64,000 nt of DNA from Epiperipatus broadwayi (lineage: Eukaryota; Onychophora; Udeonychophora; Euonychophora; Peripatidae): NCBI GenBank assembly GCA_028023455.1, contig JAQFVV010012499.1:746001-810000 (forward strand), given 5' to 3'. The first letter of the stretch is position 1. Every line of letters begins with the position of its first letter. Positions 22,657 to 35,060 of the stretch are shown in pieces. The translations under genes were made by a program, and so were the position numbers. Under the pieces are notes generated by a model. The model was not told the origin of the DNA. It ran no database searches and saw only the letters and a program-made list of their open reading frames with translations.

Positions 22657-25600
22657 ATATATTGTTGAATGATAAATCTTCTTTTTTATAGTATGACAAT
22701 ATCAGTTTTAAATCCTTTATGTTAAAAAATACATTATAATTTAAATAAATTAGCTAAAACCAATTTATAACTAATTCTCACCACATTTCAAAACATACTC
22801 TCTCAAAAATATGTTGTGCCACACCTCAAGCTGTCTTTTCCCCAAAACTACCTCATCCATTTTAATCAATCAATATTTAACTACATGTTTTTTTAATCAA
22901 TATCAACGTTTTTATTAAAAAGCTCAAAAGAGGAGATTAGAAAATGGAGAAAAAATATATTGTTTTTTTCTTTAAAAATTGAATTCATTTAAAAACAAAC
23001 CATGTTTAATATTAATTTTGATATCCTGATATTCTTTTACTTACTTCTTCATTTTAAGAACACCAGTTTCTTTCTTTACAAATAGAAAATGTTATTTCCA
23101 TTTATTTTCTTTTTAATGCAATTATAAGATATTATTATTTTATACATGCATATTGACACATGATATTGCTAATTAAAGAATTCAGTTTACCCTTTCTTTT
23201 TCCCAGGCTATTCTTTTCATTGAATCTAATCAAATTATATACTCTCCTTTTTTTAAAAAAAAAAAAATTTCTTCTTATCAACCATATATACACATTCACA
23301 TCTTTAAACATGCAATGTTTTGACCACTTTTTTTTGTAGTCATTTTCAAGGATCTATAAAATTACGTATTATATCATTATTATTACAAATAAAATTAATA
23401 TATAAAAATGTATATACCCTTATTATAAAAAACAATAACATTTCTCTTTCATCTGTCCATACATCTTTTTTATATATGTATTACATTATTTAATCCATAT
23501 TTACTTACTTTTTTTTCTCTCCAAACTGTTTTTCTTTTTTTACATACACATTTTTTTATGTAGATAAAAAATACCAATAATTTAATTTTTGTTGTTTTTT
23601 TATACTCTTAACCAATTACTTGAGAACAATACCATTTGGATTTGCTTTTACATTAAAATATCTTTTATATAATTTATCCTATTTAAAACAGATTTTTCTC
23701 TCTTTATATATATATATACTTTCTTTTATCATTCTTTATTTATATAATTTTACTTTTTCTAACATTCTTATCTTAAAATCTATATGTCCAAAATCTTTAT
23801 TATGTATATTAACATTTGAATTTCTATCATTCAAATGTTGTTTTAACCTTGTTCTTAATCTATTCTATTATATTATCTTTTATCTTTAACTTGTAACAGG
23901 TTTCAAAAGTATATATATATATATATAGTGACCTTTTATTTAGGTCCCTGTATTAAATAATCCAAAATTTTAAATCATAAAAATATATTTGGCAGTAAAA
24001 TCTTAATAAGTGGTTTTAAATAAAGACTGGTCTGGATGCACTAGAAGATCTGCTTGAGTGGAGAAGAGATTTCAAACCCAGTGTAGGTTTTGACAAGAGA
24101 TAAAATAATAAATTGACAGTATTATTATTATTATTAATTGAGAGATAAATATATTGCTATTTTATTATTGTTGAATAGCAATTGAAAATAAATAAATAAA
24201 TAAATTAAATTTATAAATCTTGTAAAATAAATGGTGATAGTCAATTCTTTAAGCATATTTTTTTAGTGAATTAAAAACAGTCTTAGATATTATGGGTAGT
24301 TATTAAAAATGAAGGTAGTTGGAGTAATATTAATGATATTCACACTTAAGTGTTATTGGTTCATTTGTTTCCAATCATGCAATATAATACAAGGTATAAA
24401 TTACATAACAAAGTTATAGGGGGAGTGATTAAGAAAAAGAGAATCAAAATCAACACACCTCAACTCTAAACTTATAAAATAAGTAAGAAGAAGCTGAAAA
24501 AATCGAAAGAATTGGAATCTACTTGAAAAGAATTTTAAGATATTGTTATTAAAAAAATATGGAATAGAAAATCTTCAACCTTGTACTACATTCAACACTG
24601 TTTTTCCATCGATTTGATAATTCCTAAGATTCATACTGGGAAGGAGAAATGGGAACCATGTGGATAATAATTTACTTCAACAAATATTACTTCGAACCAA
24701 GAGCAATTCCAGAGAATGTAAGCTTTTGCTTTTATTTCATTTATCTTTTTAAATTGTCAGATTTAAAAATGACATATAGATTATTTATATTTAAAAAGAT
24801 GGCAAAAATGTTTGTTTGTTTTTTCACATGCTCTTATCATCAAGCAGAAAAATACATTTACTTAGAAATGATAATTTCAATAAAATAATTCAAAATAATT
24901 TTGAAGAATAATGTCAAGAGATATAGTAAACAAATCAAAAAAGTCATTTTTGAATCATATAACTCTTAATAAAGTTAAAAGAAGATTGCATGATTTTATT
25001 CCCTATTTTTCTTAAGAAAGAAAACTCATCTGCCAGGTCACTTTAGCACCAACTTGCTTAATTATAAAAAATGGAAAGTTACAGATTAATTAAAAATGCC
25101 AAGAATATCGTATTTATAATTGAATAAATTCTTCTTAGTATTGCTAAACACATAGTATTGTGCTGATAAAAATGAAATAAAATAAATATTTACTTTTAAA
25201 TTTTTATTGTGCAACATGCGTCTTAATAATATTTTTAAAAAATGTTTTAAAAATGCCCAGATTATTTAAAGTTGTTATAGACATTACCGCGGAGGGAAGA
25301 ACAAAATCAATAAATAATTTTAAAAAGTTGAACGTATTAATTCTAATGAAACTCTAAAGTCATTTTTTTAAGGAAAATTATCTGGATTAAAATGTGGATA
25401 AACTGATTTTGATTATGATACACTTGAAAGTGTTTAAATATTATCTCACTATGCTGACATCGATACATAAATCAATAAATGATTTTAAAAGAATGCATTT
25501 GTAGATTGTAATAAACCTATTTTAGTTGTATTGCCTTTGGAAAAGTGTTTAAATATTAACTCATTATGCTAGCATCAAACAGGATAATCAATATATATAT

Positions 25601-26555
25601 ATATGTGTGTGTGTGTGTGTTACTTAGGAATGTTTATTCATCATAATATCAATTTTCTTATCATTTTAGCTCACAAGGATGAAATAAACTTTGACTAATA
25701 GGATAAAATCTAATGGGAGAAAATGTTTGTTTATTATTTTTTTATTATTATTGCTGTGTTTAGCATTATAATATTTATGTCATGTGACATTTGGGGATTT
25801 TTTTATTATATATTTATTGTAATATAAGATATGTTTAGTAAAAGGATGTAGAGATGTATAAAGATATATACATTTATTACACCTATATTTTTGCTATTTT
25901 CCCAAGTAAGGGTAAACACAATATTAAATATCATTAATCGAGACAGAGATATGGGGAGATATTTATCTCTCACACTTTTAAAATAGACGTTAATATTTTA
26001 TTAAAGGTGAACAAACAGACAAAATTTTGTCAAAAATAAACTATAATGACCCAATTGTTTTCTTATATATAAAAAATTGATATAATCACTGTTTCATATC
26101 TTAATTTTTGATATGAATGAACATATCCACTTTGAATATAAATGTAGGTTGATCTTCATTGTTTACGTGCATAGTGCTTGCTATAACAAAAGTATAATTG
26201 TTATTTTAAAATAATTAATGATCATTTGACATATATTTTGGTGGTTTGTCTATTAATACATTAATAGTTTCTGCATTGTGAAATGGAATATTTATGTTTC
26301 CACTTTTATTGTTAGTGTTATTTTATCTTGCTATGGTATTGATAAGGATTTGTGACAGCTTTCAGCTGATAAGTATGTGCCACATATCTGCCATCAAATA
26401 GAATAATATTAATATTAATATTGAGCATGGGCTGATGGAGAATCACCTATTGCTGATTACATGAGAGGATGATATGGTTGAGGCTGAGTGATAATTAATG
26501 CTTAGTTAGCATAATTAATCCCAAGGGAGGATATCCATGGTCTGAATTCTATTTT
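22657..26555. other. AT-rich stretch without supported genes
   Basis: Very AT-rich, with pyrimidine-biased sequence at 22800-23900 (long T runs, CTT-rich) and (TA)n at 23911-23927. An 89-codon frame at 23620-23889 is almost entirely L/F/Y/I and reflects composition. A GT microsatellite follows (AT)n at 25591-25620. Nothing else recognised. Confidence 0.45.
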
Positions 26556-27000
26556 CCTGTGATGAGGTCAAGCCCACACTTGTATACCTATGGAGAGGTA
26601 TTAGAATTAGCCATATTATTATACAACTATCATGTTGTTTTATAGAGCCTCCCTTTATTGTTTGATCCCTCATGAGGTTATAGAGTTAGTTTTCCACTGT
26701 GTATGGTGAAGTTTAGTATTTCAAGATCAAGTAGCAAGGATGAGATAAAGTTAGATTAAGGGACACTGGTCTATCTATAGTGTTTTTCTAATTGGAATAG
26801 TGTTTTATGATGTATAATTTTCATCAGTTTATAGACAAGCCAAACAAAACTTACTAATGATTGTAGAACTTCTAGATGAAAAAGCAAGAAATGCACATGG
26901 ACAATGTTGATTCATTTTCATTAAGCAGTGATTCACCAATGAATTGGTAAAATAGGTTAACTATTAAAATGTTTATGTTGTGGACATAGGCAATGTTTTA
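26556..27000 (+). repeat. Interspersed repeat R, copy 1
   Basis: It aligns by eye with 52555-53005. Shared segments, in order, are a GAGGTC/GAGACC...CCACAC block, GATCCCTCAT / TATCCCTCAT, TTTTCCACTGTG..GGTGAAG / CTTTCCACTATG..GGTGAAG, GGGACACT..CTATCTATAGTGTTT, and CCAATGAATTGGTAA. It is non-coding and strongly diverged. It lies upstream of a candidate primer-binding site at 28810, so it could be part of an old 5' LTR, but that is not shown. Confidence 0.6.
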
Positions 27001-28806
27001 GTGTCATGTGTGCATTTGACTTCTGATGTCTGTTCCCACTTTAATACACTAAATCTATTCATCTTAAATTATAATAAATTATTAATTGTGCTGCATATGA
27101 TAATTGCTCTTATCATATTCTAATAAATCAAATAGCTTTTTATAGTGAATACACTACTTTATAATTTTGAGTTTAGATTGTAAAATTGGCCCAGATCCCA
27201 AAGACTTAAACACACTTTTGTTCATAATTCTTAAATAAAGTTTAACTATCTTATTCTATAAGATAGAATAAGAATAGGAACACAGCCAATAATAGTAATA
27301 GTGATACTATGAATGTCACTGTATTAGTTTGTCTTATTTACTATGTGTGTAAATAATGGGGGATACACATTATTTTTTATCCCTGAGTTTATATAATGTA
27401 TTGGTTTTATTTCAGACAATGTGTCTGAAATAAATTTGTAAATATTGTAAATAAATCTTGTTGTGTTTAAAAATTTATTTAGTTGCCTGTAGTCTTATTG
27501 CTAATCACCATACACACTATTATTGTTATTGCTATCGACATATCAGAGGATTATATATTGAAATCATCATCGACCAATATAGTACAATTAACTATATGTT
27601 GGTATATCATAATAATTTTGTTAAGCCCTATAATTTATGAGTACATCTAAGGCATCATCACTTAACAATCAAAATGGGATTAACCTAGAGTACATATTAT
27701 TTTAAGTGGTATACTAAAAGATAAACACTTAATATTGATTTAATCAGTTTATTTGAACCCACAGAGCTATCATTCACTGATCTTGATCACATGGTTTATA
27801 ATTATTTGAGAAAAGGAATTTGGTAAGTTATTGTGTTTAGTTATTAAAAAGTTATTCCTATTTTTTAAATTTTAAAGTTTATAATAGTTATTGAGTTTAT
27901 AAAGTTTCTGTAGAACTGCTAAATATAGTTGTTAATTTGAGTTTATATTAAGAGCTGTTTTGTGCATTATATTTGGGTAGTGGCAAAATCCCTCTCACTG
28001 ACCCAAGTATATTTTGTATAACAATCTTTCAGTTGTGTGAACCCTGAGAAGAATTAATTGTTAAGTTTCAAGGTAGAATTTGAATTTGTAGTAAATTTTA
28101 TAGTTATTTATTTATTATAATTGGATTTGAATTATATTACTTTCACTGTTTTATGAAAGTTAACCTAACTTTAAGGTGTAAATTACTTCTTTTGTCGTAA
28201 AATGTATAGCTTGTTTTGACTTTATGATAAATATTCTGGTTTTGGTCAAGCTTGGAATCCCTATTTTTATTTAGCTTATTTTCTTACCATTTAATACAAT
28301 ATTAGTTTATAGCTTAAGATTTCAGTCTCCATCATCAACATTGTTCTTCAATTTCATCTTGATCGTTCTTTTATTTATTCATTATCATTTGACATTAATT
28401 AATTATCATAACTGATTAATTATTCATTAACTTTTATTCTTTTAACATCTTAACTATTCATTAACTCTTATTCTATCATCATCTTAATCATTCATTATTC
28501 TCATACATCTTCATTCTTTTCTCTTCATTCTTAGACTCATTTCATTTTACTATTTAATAATTAGTTATTTATTGGTTTGATGAATATTAAATTTATTTCA
28601 TCATATTTTGTTTGTTTGTTTATTTGTGGATTTTAAAGCTGGTTTTACCAAAAGTTATTATCTTTATTAATCACCTTGTGATCTTCTTTAGATCTATAGT
28701 TTCATGCTAGCTTTGTTCAATAAAGGAATCATCTTGTTAGTTTAACATTTTTTTTCTTTATACTTGTATTCTTGATTATTTGGGTAGTGAAGGTTAAAAA
28801 GGGCGG
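27001..28806. other. AT-rich stretch, possibly old LTR sequence
   Basis: No gene seen. Near 28405-28530 there are about three degenerate 35-bp repeats built on ATTCATTAACTYTTATTCT. The region ends just before TTTGGTGCC, a primer-binding-site-like sequence, which would make it the end of a 5' LTR for the element to the right. No matching 3' LTR was found beyond the 48-bp repeat described below. Confidence 0.4.
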
Positions 28807-28929
28807 ATTTGGTGCCATGAAATGTGTGGCCAGATTCGTATATGATTCCAGCATTCAAAGAGAAGGACACAAAGGCGGATTATAGCCCAAAAAGTGAGTC
28901 TAGATTAGTTGTTGATCCAAGAGAAGGTC

Positions 28930-28931
<2 letters not shown>

Positions 28932-28994
<63 letters not shown>
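28932..28994. repeat. (AT)n microsatellite, about 63 bp
   Basis: The longest dinucleotide run in the window. It sits between the primer-binding-site-like sequence and the first 48-bp repeat of the decayed LTR element, and is preceded by GAAGGTCACAAT, a motif that also precedes (AT)n at 11.65 kb. Confidence 0.95.
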
Positions 28995-28995
<1 letters not shown>

Positions 28996-28998
<3 letters not shown>

Positions 28999-29043
28999 GC
29001 CATTACAATTTAGTCACTAGCTAAATTTATAGTAATGTGCATG
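28996..29043 (+). repeat. 48-bp direct repeat, left copy
   Basis: Runs from TGTGCCATTAC to AATGTGCATG and is identical to 32030-32077; sequences diverge immediately on both outer and inner sides apart from one extra T upstream. The right copy follows a polypurine tract, as an LTR start would. The left copy may therefore be the remaining stub of a 5' LTR or a template-switch product. Confidence 0.85.
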
Positions 29044-29618
29044 ATATCAGCCTATAAGTCTCCAAGACAGAGCAAGGCTTAGTTTTCTGTAATCTATAAT
29101 AAGCAGGGCATTCCTTGATACTTGCCACATAAGACTCCAAGAGAGAGAGAGAAAGGCATAGTTTATCTATTTTAGCCCCTAAGACTTAATACTTCTTTTA
29201 TTGCAACAGAGTTTGCATCATTCAATCAAGGGTTGTGGTATTTAATAGTGATCGAATTGGGATGATCTTCTGAGTGCTCATGATACATTGTGTGATTATA
29301 GTGCTGTGACTGAATTCTTTTATTTATCTCAGGATTGTGAACTGCTAGTCATTCTGTAAACTGTCAATATCTGTCGGATTTCTAGGAGAATGGATGAATG
29401 TATAATTTGGGCTATTACAGACAGACATGCACTATATAGATTATTGTTGTGTAGTTCATTAAATAAGGATATTAAGTATTTTTTTGTATTTGTAATGCAT
29501 AATAAGGTGAAAAGCAAATCAGTCAGTTGGTCAGAATAGGTGTCAGACAGGGAGATGATGTGTAGGTTTTTGATGGTCAGGGAAAGCACAGATGGGATGT
29601 ATATAGTTTTGAAAAAAC

Positions 29619-31714
29619 ATGAGTGAACTAAATAATAGTATGGAAGAGGAAGGTGTTCCAATCCCAGGGATCAGTGATAGTTTTTATACTGAAGAAGATG
29701 ATAGGGAGATTTCCTATAAAAAACAAAAAGGAAGAGAGGAAGTAGAGGAAGATGCCTCTAAAGTTAGTAGCAATAATACGGCCTCAAGGGTGGAAGTAGA
29801 TGAGGAGCCAGAAGTGGGCCAGACTTAGATAGCAAAGGAAACACCATCGGGGATGGAATTAAGGATAATGCAGATGTTTAAAAGTCTAGAACAAAAGATA
29901 GAAAAAAATAATAAAAGTATGAAAAGTCTAAAAGAGGATACTAAGAGTTTAAAAGAAAGTAATAAAAGTTTAAGAGAAGATAGTAAGCAAGGGATGGTAA
30001 ATTTAGAACAATAGATGGAGAAAAGTATAGAAGGTTTAAGGGTAAATCTAGATAACTCCATCGACAATAACAACCGAATGATCGTAGCTTTGGAAACTAG
30101 GATAGAAAAGTCCAATATAGAGTGTAAAAATAGGTTTGTGTCATTAGATGAGAGGATAGAAGGAGTGTGTAGATCTATGGAAGTCGCCAAACAGGAGGGC
30201 TGTCAGGGACTGCAGTCATTAAAGGTTCAAATGGAGCAGTCTATCAAAGAAAATAAGAGAGAAATTGAGTAGTTAGGAATGAGGTCCCTCTGCAGTAATC
30301 AATATCAGTTTAGAGGAGGTGGTAGCCAAAGTAGACTCATATAAAGAAACCACTTTGAGCTGTGTAGATCAAACCCTCACTATGAAAAATAGGTTTAGTG
30401 GCTTAGAAAAAGAAATTCGAGAAGTCAAGGGAAGCATGGCCAATGAGTGTGTACAGATGGACCAAAATCTTAGGAAAGAATTGGTGAAACAAATGGATAG
30501 CTTTAGGGAGGAGATAGTAAAAAGGGACAAGTCATGTTCTTTAGAAGAGGGACCCAGAAAGAATCAACATGAATTGGGTGTTATGCTAGAGAAGGTTGAG
30601 GAGAACCAGAAGGCATATGTCACGGAGTACATGAACCCCAAGATGGAAGATCTCTACCAGAAAATAGGGGAATTAAAAGATCATATTAAGGTAGGGCTGC
30701 AGGATCAGTCAAACCTAAATTCAGGGCAGAACGATGGTAGCATCAGTCCAGATGACTGTAGGGATAGATTAGAACATAGTCAGTCAGAGAAAAGGATGCC
30801 TACTTTAGTTAAAAATCCACAAGGTGAAAAAGAAGTAGAAAGGTCAATAGTAGCCATAAAACCTAATCTCTCAGTAAAAAGAATACATGAGGTGATGGCC
30901 AGAGAGCAGATGGGGATAGATCATGAAGTGAAAAGAAGGAAAAGAGAGTTGGAGGAAAAACTACATACACCAGATAAGGTGATTGAGTTAAGAGAGGCAA
31001 CAGGGGAGATGAAACCAGATATTTTAGAAAGAGAACAAAAGTTTCAACAGTCTGTAGTTCTCAATCTAGTAACAAACCAGCATGTGTGGTTTCAAAAATC
31101 TGTCTTTTTAAATAGATTGGAGATACCTTATATATGGTATAGAGAATCTATCTCTCTGAAAAATTTAAATACTATGAAAAAGTTAAAGGTAAATTATATC
31201 TGGTACAGAGGGGCAATCTCTCTGAAAAATGTAAATGTCCAGTGTGTATCAGACAGAGAATCAATATCTCTGAAAAGTTTAGATGCTCTGAAAGAGTTAA
31301 GCAGATTATATCTGGTACAGAGAGTCAATCTCTCTGAAGAGTTTAAATGTGCATTATATATGGTACAAAGAATCTATGTCCCTGGAAAATTTAAATGTGA
31401 ATGATATCTGGTATAGAAAGTCAATCTCTCTGGAAAACTTCAAAGTGCCTTATATATGGAACAGGGAGTCAATCTTTCTGGAAAGTTTAAAAATAAAATA
31501 TGTATGGTATAGAGTCAATCTCTCTGAAAACTTCAAGGCATATTACATATGGTACCAAGAGCCTATATTTCTAAATGGAGTCTGTAATAGGAGGTTATAT
31601 AAAATAAATCCTCCGGATATGTTTTATAAATACCAAGCCAAGATGAAAAATGGAAATATTAAAAATGGACTGGATGTACATGTGCAATTTTATGCAGACC
31701 ACAATATGATTTGA
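29619..31714 (+). pseudogene. Broken coiled-coil protein with WYRES repeats
   Basis: The product of the decayed element, now in three phases. The first part (29619-30272) is acidic and then coiled-coil (SLKEDTKSLKES, SIEGLRVNLDNS) and is cut by TAG codons at 29826 and 30012 before ending in TAG at 30270. The second (from about 30290 to 31300) continues the coiled coil and contains ELEEKLHTPDKV and ILEREQKF, then VWFQKSVFLNRLE. The third (about 31300-31714) carries further YIWYRESISLENL units and ends with a DMFYKYQAKMKNG tail. Both the WYRES-type unit and the DMFYKY tail match ORF2 of the gag-only element. There is no capsid domain between coiled coil and module. Function is unknown. Confidence 0.65.
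31080..31580 (+). repeat. Coding minisatellite of WYRES units
   Basis: About nine imperfect units of roughly 45-70 bp, built on TATATATGGTAYAGAGARTC followed by ATCTCTCTGAAAARTTTAAA, translate as (Y)IWYRESISLxxL. Unit lengths vary, so the repeats drift through two reading phases. The gag-only element has a single unit in ORF2, so the array is an expansion in this lineage or in this copy. Confidence 0.75.
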
Positions 31715-32013
31715 AAAGAAAAAGCCATTCCAAATTACCAAGAAAATAGGAGAGAAGGCCTTTATGCTTGCTACTCTTGATGGAAATAAGGGAACCTATA
31801 ATGCTAGGAGTTTGATTCCTTATACTTCAACAGAGTAGCTTGGCAAAGATCTCCAAATAAATTACTTTAGGTTTTCTAATGAAAAATATGATATTTACCA
31901 GTAGTTAAATTTTTTTTAATATTATTATTACTGTGTTTATTATTATTAGTGTATTTTATTAGTTAGGATTTTTTTTGGATATAGTTAAAACAAAAGTGCT
32001 GATGATTTTATCC

Positions 32014-32028
32014 GAAGGGGAGGGGGAG
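32014..32028 (+). other. Polypurine tract
   Basis: GAAGGGGAGGGGGAG, the most conspicuous G-rich tract of the region, lies one base before TTGTGCC, where the right 48-bp repeat (putative 3' LTR start) begins. This is the expected position of a plus-strand priming tract in an LTR retrotransposon. Confidence 0.7.
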
Positions 32029-32029
32029 T

Positions 32030-32077
32030 TGTGCCATTACAATTTAGTCACTAGCTAAATTTATAGTAATGTGCATG
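32030..32077 (+). repeat. 48-bp direct repeat, right copy / putative 3' LTR start
   Basis: Identical to 28996-29043. Beyond it (from 32078) the sequence reads GTAAAACAAAATCATC and does not match the leader, as expected if the LTR continues here while the left LTR is truncated. Confidence 0.6.
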
Positions 32078-34905
32078 TAAGAAAATGTAAAACAAAATCA
32101 TCATCACATTTTTATATAAAAGGAAGTTGTAGGGCATCCAAGTTTAAACCCTACAAGGTCCAGTTCTAAAAGCTTTAGATAGAAAGAGAGTGGATCAACA
32201 ATTATATTCTTTATTTGTTTGTGTGTTGATAGAAAGGTAATACACACAATTAAACTATTCAAATTTTAAATTTTTCTGTTAAAAAGCAAAGTTATAATGC
32301 AGACATATAGGCAGTGCATGTGTAAGCTATTGAATTGTTTTATATTTCAGATATTTAACTTTCTTTAAAACTAACCTATGCTTGATCAATTCTAATATCT
32401 TATTCTAAACTTCTATTTTACTTTTCTATAATTGTAATTGGGATTTAAAAGCTAAGGATTTAATTTGAAATGTTAGGGTTATAATTACTAAGCTAGCAAT
32501 TATATTATTTAATGTTGGTTTATGAATGATTTGAAATGATAAAATAAGTGTGTACTTTACATACAGAAATTTACATTTATTAAATATTGAAAGAAAAGGA
32601 AGGGTTAAATCTGTCAAATTATTTTTTTTGTACAATTTTATGTTAAAAGAGGAAATCTGTTGAATCAGATATCTATTTTTGTAGCAATTTTGTTTTTTTA
32701 AATGATTGTTTGTCACTTTGGGAGCTTAAGCTGGGTGAAAACTCTAATTTTGAAATTGTCTTATCGAAAGAAAGAAGCTCAAAAATTTGAAATGTTACCT
32801 AGGTGTAAAAAAAAATTAAGTCTATTTTTTTAAGACAAAAGTGTCTGGAAACCAGATGTGTGATTTTTTTTTGGGTGGGTCAAAAAATAGCAATTCACAC
32901 TATCACTCTAATTGGGTGAGTTGACTCAAAAATCAGATATAAAAGCAGTCTGGAAAATCAGTCGAGTCATTAGATTAGACTATTATTAGATTATTGTTAT
33001 TATAATATATTGTGAGAGAGACTTTTTAAAAATTATTGAAACTAAAGCAGACAAACATTTTAGTTCTGCTAGATAATTTTTTTTAAATCATTTTTTAATG
33101 AAGTTTTGAATGTTGAAAATATAAGAAATGATGGGGTAGAAAAATTATATATGTGTCCCATCAAGACCTGACCATCATGGAGCTGCAGATCATATAGGAA
33201 AGAAAAGATGTCTTGTCTGAAAAATAATATTCTACACCTTTCAACTGACCAGAGAAATAAGATGTTTTTAAATAGAAAGAAGAAAACATTCACCTGCATT
33301 CGAAGATCAGAAAGATGAATTAATCTAATGATAAATCTTAATCATCAAGTCCAATTAATTGTTCCAGCAACTGAGTTTAAAACCCAGGAAATTTATAAAC
33401 GTGAAAACAACAGCTGTATTTTATCCACTAAAAGAATCATGCTTGACAAGAAGAGAAGAAAAATTAATATAATGATTTCCAAATTGTCCACTAAAGCAAA
33501 TAACCTCAATAGAATCATCATCATCAAATAGTTATACACCTCAAGAAAGAGATTGTTCCAACGTAAAACGGAAATGGTAGCTGCAGAAATATAGACATTA
33601 TACAAGACAAGTTTGAACCCTTGGAAGTTCACCACAAAACAAAGGATCAGTAATATGACTTTTTATATCTATTTTCTTTATGATATCAGAGTCTTAATAA
33701 ACTTTTAGCAATAAAGTGGTATATTTTATTTAAAGAACTTTTAAAGACTATTCAGATCGATTAAAACAAGAATGTCTTACTAATAATAACTTTGAGCTTC
33801 ATAAATGATCTTGAATGTATCAAAATTATTTGTTTATTAATTTACAGTTATGAAATATTAATGTGTAAAATAATTTTTTGTATTATTATTTTGGTTTTAA
33901 ATAATATGTTGTTATTATGGGATAAAACACGCACATACATAATAATACAATTATATGTGTACAATTGTGTGTGAATGTGAAGTAATAAGTATTATTAAAA
34001 TATTAGATTTTTTTGTTTCAAGTTAAAGTATAGCATTTCAGAGGTAGAAGAGAGGGGGAGAAAATAATTTAAAACTTGTTCCTAAAACTTGCTCTTTCCA
34101 ATTTTACTAACAGTTATTTTGTCATTCTGCTTACATGTTAGATTATAAGGTATGTGTGCCAATGAGTGGAGATTTTGTTTTATGAAATACTTTTCTTGTG
34201 GATGAAGCATGTTAAAAAATCAGTTACCCAATTTAATACAATATACTTTTGAAATACATTTACGGGAAAGGGGGAAGAATTTAAAATTTAATGTTATGAT
34301 TTTAAAACAGTCGATTATGATTATTGTTGTTATTGTTAATATAAATTTTCATGTAAATATAGAAATTTTTATGTATATGTTAGAAATGCAGTAATAAATA
34401 TTAGTTTATGTTATTAAACAAGGCATATATAGTTCATTAAGAATAGTCTTTAGTAAGTGTGATCATTCATCATCAATGGTTGAATATTAGTTGTTTAAGG
34501 TATGATTAAATATGCTAAGATTAACAATAATCATGAATTTCTTTATAACAATTAGGTTTTATGTTTAGGCTTAGTCCTAAAGCTGTGGTTGAAACCATTG
34601 TCATCATCATCACCATCACGTTTTAATTAATGAGTTGTTTAAATGTTCAAAGGCCATAAATAAATATTGATTTCACAATATTTAGTGATTTCTTTGTAAT
34701 ATTATAACCACCATTCCATCATCTATTTCATGCAAGGATGAGTGAATTGCCATCCTAAATTAATAGTAAACTGAGCTAGTAAAACTTATAAAAAAATATT
34801 GAAACACATTCGTTATGCTAAGATCTGAGAAATGATTTGTGTCTAATGAATTCCACTTTAGTTTAAAGATGTTTTATGCTTACTTAGATATTAATGCATA
34901 CAGTG
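32078..34905. other. AT-rich stretch without supported genes
   Basis: No domain-bearing frame found. A CATCATCATCACCATCAC tract at 34602-34619 is followed by moderately complex sequence to about 34760. It is reminiscent of CAT-rich dispersed repeats of molluscs, but not close enough to name. Confidence 0.4.
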
Positions 34906-34944
34906 ATATGGCTCTAAAAAGCAAAATCTTCCATGTTTATTAGA

Positions 34945-35060
34945 AATAAAGTACCAAAAGGGATTCAAATCCGGTACCTGTGAAAGGTTATTAGATATAA
35001 CCATGTCTAGATTCAAATAATCTAGTGATGCCCTGCTAGACCATATTCACTTGTTATTTG
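34945..35060 (-). repeat. Possible tRNA-derived SINE fragment
   Basis: On the minus strand GGATTTGAATCC (complement of about 34962-34974) is a near-perfect tRNA/SINE B box, followed by CTTTTGGTAC. No clear A box is seen upstream, so only the B-box side is supported. Confidence 0.35.

Larger units (their letters stand above)
28808..32077 (+). mobile_element. Decayed LTR-type element related to the gag-only element
   Basis: Features in order on the plus strand: a primer-binding-site-like TGGTGCCATGAAATG at 28810; a long (AT)n; a leader at 29056-29410 similar to that of the 14.4-22.7-kb element; a broken coiled-coil protein (29619-31714) ending in the same module as that element's ORF2; a strong polypurine tract at 32014-32028; and then a putative LTR start, TGTGCC, at 32030. 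It lacks the capsid domain, protease, RT and integrase. The missing or unmatched LTRs and the stops show an old copy of a non-autonomous family. Confidence 0.65.

Noticed and set aside
23620-23889. 89-codon hydrophobic frame
   Set aside because: Composition of a T-rich tract; no start context, domain or neighbour support.
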